From: Syngnathus acus | Taxonomy: Eukaryota; Chordata; Actinopteri; Syngnathiformes; Syngnathidae | NCBI RefSeq assembly: GCF_901709675.1 | Contig: NC_051087.1 | Coordinates: 12,215,384 to 12,279,383 of the forward strand | DNA length: 64,000 nucleotides | Reading direction: 5' to 3' | Shown: one piece after another, positions 60,063-64,000 of the stretch | Position numbering within the stretch: the stretch's first letter is position 1 | Layout: each line of letters opens with the position of its first letter | The notes under the pieces: generated by a model | Told to the model about the DNA's origin: nothing | Seen by the model: the letters and a program-made list of their open reading frames with translations, nothing else | Databases searched by the model: none | Made by a program: the position numbers and the translations under genes

Positions 60063-60380
60063 AGGTCAACGTCGTGTTATTGTACAATGTTTGTATTGTA
60101 TATCGTTCAACTGTTCAAAAAAACACTTCAATTTGGACACGGACAAAGAATTTGACGGATTTGTGGGCGGGGATATGTAAATACGCACATTAACGTTTCA
60201 TCCACGTCGTGGTGTTATTGTGCAATGTTTGTATTGTTAAAGTTTGCAAAGTTTGCCATATACAAAGTTTGTGGGATTTGTGCACGGGGATATACAAGTA
60301 CGCACATTATCGTTTGCACAATGTTGTGTCATTGTGCAATTTTTGTATTGCATGTCAGATTGTATATAAAGTTTGTCGTA
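60063..60380 (+). repeat. Degenerate tandem repeat, about three units of 115-137 bp
   Basis: Phrase TTATTGTACAATGTTTGTAT (about 60078) recurs as TTATTGTGCAATGTTTGTAT (about 60215) and TCATTGTGCAATTTTTGTAT (about 60330), with GGGATATGTAAATACGCACA / GGGATATACAAGTACGCACA between. Non-coding. Confidence 0.8.
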
Positions 60381-60403
60381 TGTAAACTGACTGAATACCT
60401 CGT

Positions 60404-60597
60404 TGACTGGTTTGACATTTCCTTTAGCACAGCTCCATCTAGTGGATGAAAAACGCAACCCCAGTTGAATGCAATAGCTTCTACTATGCGCCTTTTAATC
60501 TGGTGCGCCCTATATTTGAAACTATTTCTAGAATAAAACATTCAATGAAGGTTTGTCTCTTAATCCAGTGCGCTTTATCGTGCAGAAAATACTGTCA
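60404..60597. mobile_element. 3' part of a TATAAGGCGC-type MITE, sister copy
   Basis: GACTGGTTTGACATTTCCTT, CAGCTCCATCTAGTGGATG, TTTTAATCTGGTGCGCCCTA and CAGTGCGCTTTATCGTGCAG, ending near AAATACTGTCA. Pairs with 56435-56610. Confidence 0.6.
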
Positions 60598-60599
60598 CC

Positions 60600-61215
60600 A
60601 AAAAACAGTGCCCAACAGAAAGAAAGCATGAAGCAGCACATTAAAAATATTGTTCAGGCCATGGATCAGCTCTTGATGGAGCTGCAAAAGGAAGTCTCTG
60701 AGCGGAGAGCAGCCCTTCAGAAAGAGATCGGTCATCGTAAATTTCAGCTCGAGCAAGCGGCGCAGCACAAAGCCCAGCAGATTAGTCAACTACAGATTAG
60801 CTTTTTGCTGCTTTCCAGCAAGAATTGGACACCCTTAGAGATACTTACTTAGTATGATCAGAGCAAACAAAAAGTGAAAGAGGAGCAAGCAGTCCGAGGT
60901 GCTGAAGAATGAGATTGAGGGTCTGAAGAACCAAATACAAAAGGTCAGAGTCTCTTCAAGCTAAAGAAACAAAGAAATGGAAATTTCAAAGGAAAGGAAC
61001 AAGTTGAAAGCCTAATGGAGTCCTCTTCAAAGTCAAAGTCTGCTTTATTGTGACCATGCTGAAGGAGCGCATACAGAATCAAGAGTTTGTGAATCCGAAA
61101 GAAGAAGGTTCTTCACAAACAGATATGCTACATAAGGAGATCAGTCAGCTCAAAGAGCAGTTGGCATTGGTGAACAATATGCTCACCAAAACCGAGCAGA
61201 GGGTTGATTGACATA
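60600..61215 (+). pseudogene. Broken coiled-coil gene fragment
   Basis: Three pieces of heptad-type coding sequence in different frames: MKQHIKNIVQAMDQLLMELQ through KFQLEQAAQHKAQQISQLQ (about 60629-60800); QELDTLRDTYLV and SKQKVKEEQAV then VLKNEIEGLKNQIQK (about 60820-60945); and LKERIQNQEFVNPKEEGSSQ ending EQRVD stop (about 61060-61212). Stops and shifts between them exclude one intact exon. Parts may be true exons of a decayed gene. Family unknown. Confidence 0.45.
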
Positions 61216-61373
61216 TGGACAGCTGCCCATGCCCTGTACGCATCTGAGGAAATGCATTCCATTGTGACCAATGGCCATGTGTATTTTATATACGGACATT
61301 TTATAAAATGACCACAATAAATGTAGTTATGAACACAAAGTGCCTCTCACAAGCTGTGAGCAGGTGCTCATAC

Positions 61374-61922
61374 CTGTAAAGAGAGGACGCCGAGTTTCTC
61401 TTCAAGTGTATTAACTTTTCGCTCCATCAGCGAAAAGGTCATTTTGCCCACTTTTTCATTTCGAAGCTCATCAAGTTCCAGTTGCAACCTGAAAGAAAGA
61501 AATGTGGGAATGGTGAATGACAGCCCATTTATGGGGGGGAATGTGGAGAGGAGAGTTGGTCGTACGACTTAGTCTTAGTCTCAAGTTCATTGATTTTTTT
61601 CCAGGATACTGAGCTCATGTTCCGCTTCAGTCCTGTCCGGACGATGCTGCTGGTTGTTAATGTGAGATTCTAAAGACAACATAAAGAAAAGGAGACAAAA
61701 ACATTAAAGGCGAGGCATGCAATATAATCCGTGTGCACTTTTAGTTTTCTACATCACTTGTCAACCATCTTAAATACAACACAAAAACACAAGTTGAGCA
61801 CCTGTTTGTGCACGGATACCCGTTCTTGAACTGTTTGCACGAATCAGGTCAAGAAGAAATTCTTGATGTCTGGCCATATCCAACAGAATTTCCCTCCGTT
61901 CGGCGGCGTCCATTATTAAATC
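61374..61922 (-). CDS. Coiled-coil protein, N-terminal exons, with one frame disruption
   Basis: Three exons join in phase on the minus strand: 61802-61922 (possible start Met at 61913, MDAAERREILLDMARHQEFL), 61569-61669 (ESHINNQQHRPDRTEAEHEL) and 61374-61488 (LQLELDELRNEKVGKMTFSL to GVLSLQ). Acceptors and donors are normal (TCTTTAG, TTTCAG, GT donors). In the middle exon the frame breaks at a seven-base A run (61594-61600 on the plus strand): with one base fewer, the frame continues as a coiled-coil heptad (INELETKTK) and meets the next exon in the right phase. Open sequence upstream of the Met suggests a further 5' exon; later exons were not found. The protein would be helical. I do not recognise the family. 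Confidence 0.55.
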
Positions 61923-62564
61923 CTGAAGAGGAGCTCTGTTGTGGAAATAAATAATGAAGTCAAAATGAATGAATACTTCATGCTTTAAATCTAATTAGCT
62001 CACATATATGTCAACGACCTTTATGTACAGTTAAGTAAGTGCCTCTCACAAGCTTTGATGATGCCTGTGAAGAGAATGGTCCACAACACGTGTTAGCAAG
62101 AATAAACGAAAACATGTCCATTCAACTGTACAGGTGGGTATTCCAGAAAGCAGGCGAGCGTACCATCGCACGGTCAGAGAAGGTGATTAAACGTGCCGAA
62201 GAAATTTGCCTGTTAGAGACGACTTACCGCGATCAATCAATTGTTACGTCTTCACTCGGCGTTGACTGCTAATTCTGATGACGCGCACTGGTTTGAGATC
62301 AGAAAACATAAAACATCGAGATCAAACTAATCATTCTTCACGTGGGCGAAGCGTCTCAAAATAAATGACATTGATTGGATAGAAGGCCGGAAGTTGAATG
62401 AACGTCAAGTTGAAGCTGGTGCTACCTCGCCGTAAAACAAAACGAAGGAGAAAATGATGTAACTTCCCGTTCACGAACGAGTCGTGAATTGCATTTCCCG
62501 TTCACCAACGAACGAATCTGTGAGTGAATAAATCACTCATTGAGTGAATCACTCACGGAGTGAC
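61923..62564. other. Spacer without recognised gene
   Basis: Includes a phrase common in fish repeats (GGTGGGTATTCCAGAAAGCA at about 62133) and a palindromic run of GAGTGAATCACTCA-like words near 62510-62555. The plus-strand frame 62039-62272 shows no known domain. Confidence 0.4.
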
Positions 62565-62630
62565 CAGTGGTCCCCAACCACCGGGCCGCGGACCAGTACC
62601 AGTCCGTGAATATATATATATATATATATA

Positions 62631-63387
62631 TTAGGGGTGTAACGATTCATCGATACACATCGATTAATCGATATAATGCTCTACGATTTATTGGCATCGA
62701 TGCTAAACGTAAACATCGATTTATATCGCCGTGTTTGACCTCGGACATTAGACGCGACTTTATTTTGAAATCCAGTTCATTGTTGCTTGCTTCCTCTTTC
62801 CGGGAGCAGTACGTGTTGTGTTGTGAGCAGAGCAGGCACGTGAAAGGGGAGCCGACAACTACGCGGCTCCTGGGCTGGTGCTATGGCTAGTGTCCAAGAA
62901 GACGAGGAAATTCGCTCCCCTTTGGGCTTCAAGTCATTCGTTTGGAAGCACTTTGGATTCCAAAGAAAAGATGGCTCAACGGACAATTAAAATTATTGTA
63001 AATAAATAGTTCAGTAATGCACTTTAAAGTTAATGGTATTCCAAAAAAAGAAAGAATATTCATTTTTCTTTACTTATATGAGAAAAAATATAGGAATTTG
63101 ATCAAGTTCAGTGTTAAAATAAGCACTTTGTATACTACAATACTCTTGTAATTTCCTAAATAAAGAGTTTGCAGTACCTTGTTGATTTTGCGTATGAATT
63201 GTTATAAATCAGGATATTGTTCTATATTTTTTATTTAAAAAATAAAAATATCGATCGTGGAGCACTATATCGTGATGTATCGTGAATGAATCACAGCAGG
63301 CTTTAAGATATCGGCAAATATCGTATCGTGAATCTTTGTATCGATATGATATCGTATCGTGACAAAACCCGCGATTTACACCCCTAA
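62631..63387 (+). mobile_element. Inner hAT element inserted in a (TA)n tract
   Basis: Left tip TTAGGGGTGTAACGATTCAT, right tip GCGATTTACACCCCTAA, both within TATATA. Subterminal ATCGAT and ATCGTAT words are abundant on both sides. The 8-bp target copy cannot be proven because the target is itself TA repeat. It keeps the start of a BED-finger transposase. Confidence 0.85.
62883..62990 (+). pseudogene. BED-finger transposase N-terminal stub (ZBED1-like)
   Basis: Thirty-five codons, MASVQEDEEIRSPLGFKSFV then WKHFGFQRKDGSTDN, stop. The S-x-VWKHFGF wording is the opening of a BED zinc finger as in ZBED1-type transposases; the Cys and His ligands that should follow are deleted. The ATG has a favourable context (GCTATGG). 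A deletion remnant. Confidence 0.7.
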
Positions 63388-63389
63388 TA

Positions 63390-63420
<31 letters not shown>

Positions 63421-63556
63421 TTCTATCGACGATCAATTAATTCAGGTCAAGACGCTCGTCCCGGTCACGTGACATGTTTCCCCAGTCGAGCCCGCAAAGC
63501 TAGCAAAAATGAGTAAGAATTTATTTTGAAAAATATAAAAAAAAAAAAGGCGATTC

Positions 63557-63627
63557 TCAGTACTTCTTGTTGGTTACTTCGAGGATTTCACTTATCGCGG
63601 GTGGTTTTTGGAAGGGATTACTGTATT
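63557..63627. mobile_element. Truncated Tigger-like MITE inside the composite
   Basis: CAGTACTTCTTGTTGG, TTTCACTTATCGCGGGTGGT and GGGATTACTGTA are the right-hand third of the element at 7404-7716. The left part and one internal segment are missing. Confidence 0.75.
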
Positions 63628-63727
63628 TATTTATATAAATGTATTATTTATTTATATAAAGGCCGGTCCGCGGAAATATTTCTGACACGTAACCGGTCCG
63701 TGGCGCAAAAAAGGTTGGGGACCACTG

Positions 63728-64000
63728 CTCTAGACTACCTGTCACAATATACATGTGCTTGATGAGACATTTATTTGTCGTGTTACCAAGTTTGCTTCCA
63801 AGTAGCTGCTACAGAGACAGATGGTGATACTCAGACTTTTTTATTTCACAATGCTTCAACGTCGCAAAGACACAGACACGGGTTCGGGCTCTACTCTGAG
63901 CATTGTCCTGGGCCAAACAGTCCTAATATATGTCATAATAAACATTATTCCATCATTGCATTGTAGTTACAGCCACACTTTGAGAAGTAGCCGTTAACAG
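63728..64000. other. Right edge, no feature recognised
   Basis: Unique-looking sequence after the composite transposon. Short open frames only. Confidence 0.4.

Larger units (their letters stand above)
62565..63727. mobile_element. Composite: element-A-type hAT invaded by other transposons
   Basis: Outer ends CAGTGGTCCCCAACC (62565) and GGTTGGGGACCACTG (63727) are those of element A. Unlike element A, the 8-bp flanks (GGAGTGAC and CTCTAGAC) do not match. The right arm keeps element-A sequence (GACGCTCGTCCCGGTCACGT, CCGCAAAGCTAGCAAAAATG, CCGGTCCGCGGAAATATTTC). The BED frame of element A is gone. Inside are a second hAT (62631-63387) and a Tigger-like scrap (63557-63627). Confidence 0.85.

Noticed and set aside
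60237-60631. Several overlapping 60-75 codon frames
   Set aside because: They lie in the degenerate tandem repeat and MITE fragment and have no coding texture.

Overview
The window is nuclear DNA of a ray-finned fish, most likely a percomorph teleost. Genes are split by many short GT-AG introns, the encoded proteins match vertebrate families, and introns and spacers carry teleost-style DNA transposons, MITEs and (GGAT)n or (TA)n microsatellites. I cannot name the species.

Layout. (1) 1-9364, minus strand: endonuclease V (ENDOV), five exons visible, 3' end cut by the left window edge. (2) 12409-30000, minus strand: a complete SEC14L1 gene with 15 coding exons (728 codons) and a probable non-coding first exon near 29738-30000. 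(3) 30000-33100: spacer with a decayed mariner transposase and a large inverted repeat. (4) 33100-45000, plus strand: RASAL3, a RasGAP of the SynGAP family, 19 coding exons (1115 codons). (5) 45640-55245, plus strand: a TRIM25-like RING/B-box/PRY-SPRY ubiquitin ligase, nine coding exons (677 codons). (6) 55250-64000: repeat-rich sequence with coiled-coil gene pieces, including three joined minus-strand exons at 61374-61922 that carry a one-base frame disruption.

The four recognised genes do not form a pathway. ENDOV cleaves inosine-containing nucleic acid, SEC14L1 is a lipid-transfer-type protein (its mammalian orthologue is linked to RIG-I signalling), RASAL3 is a leukocyte RasGAP in mammals, and TRIM25 activates RIG-I in mammals. 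SEC14L1 and TRIM25 therefore both touch antiviral RNA sensing, but being neighbours here is not evidence of functional linkage.

The best second-look items are: two unrelated hAT elements inserted back to back with three identical 8-bp target copies; a nested transposon stack at the right edge; an in-frame tandem duplication of one exon plus flanking introns in the TRIM25-like gene; a GC-AG intron in ENDOV next to a repeat; three MITE families sharing one terminal and periodic TATAAG design; and a broken coiled-coil gene at 61-62 kb. I found no CRISPR, operon, phage or clearly new defence system, and none is expected in this kind of DNA.
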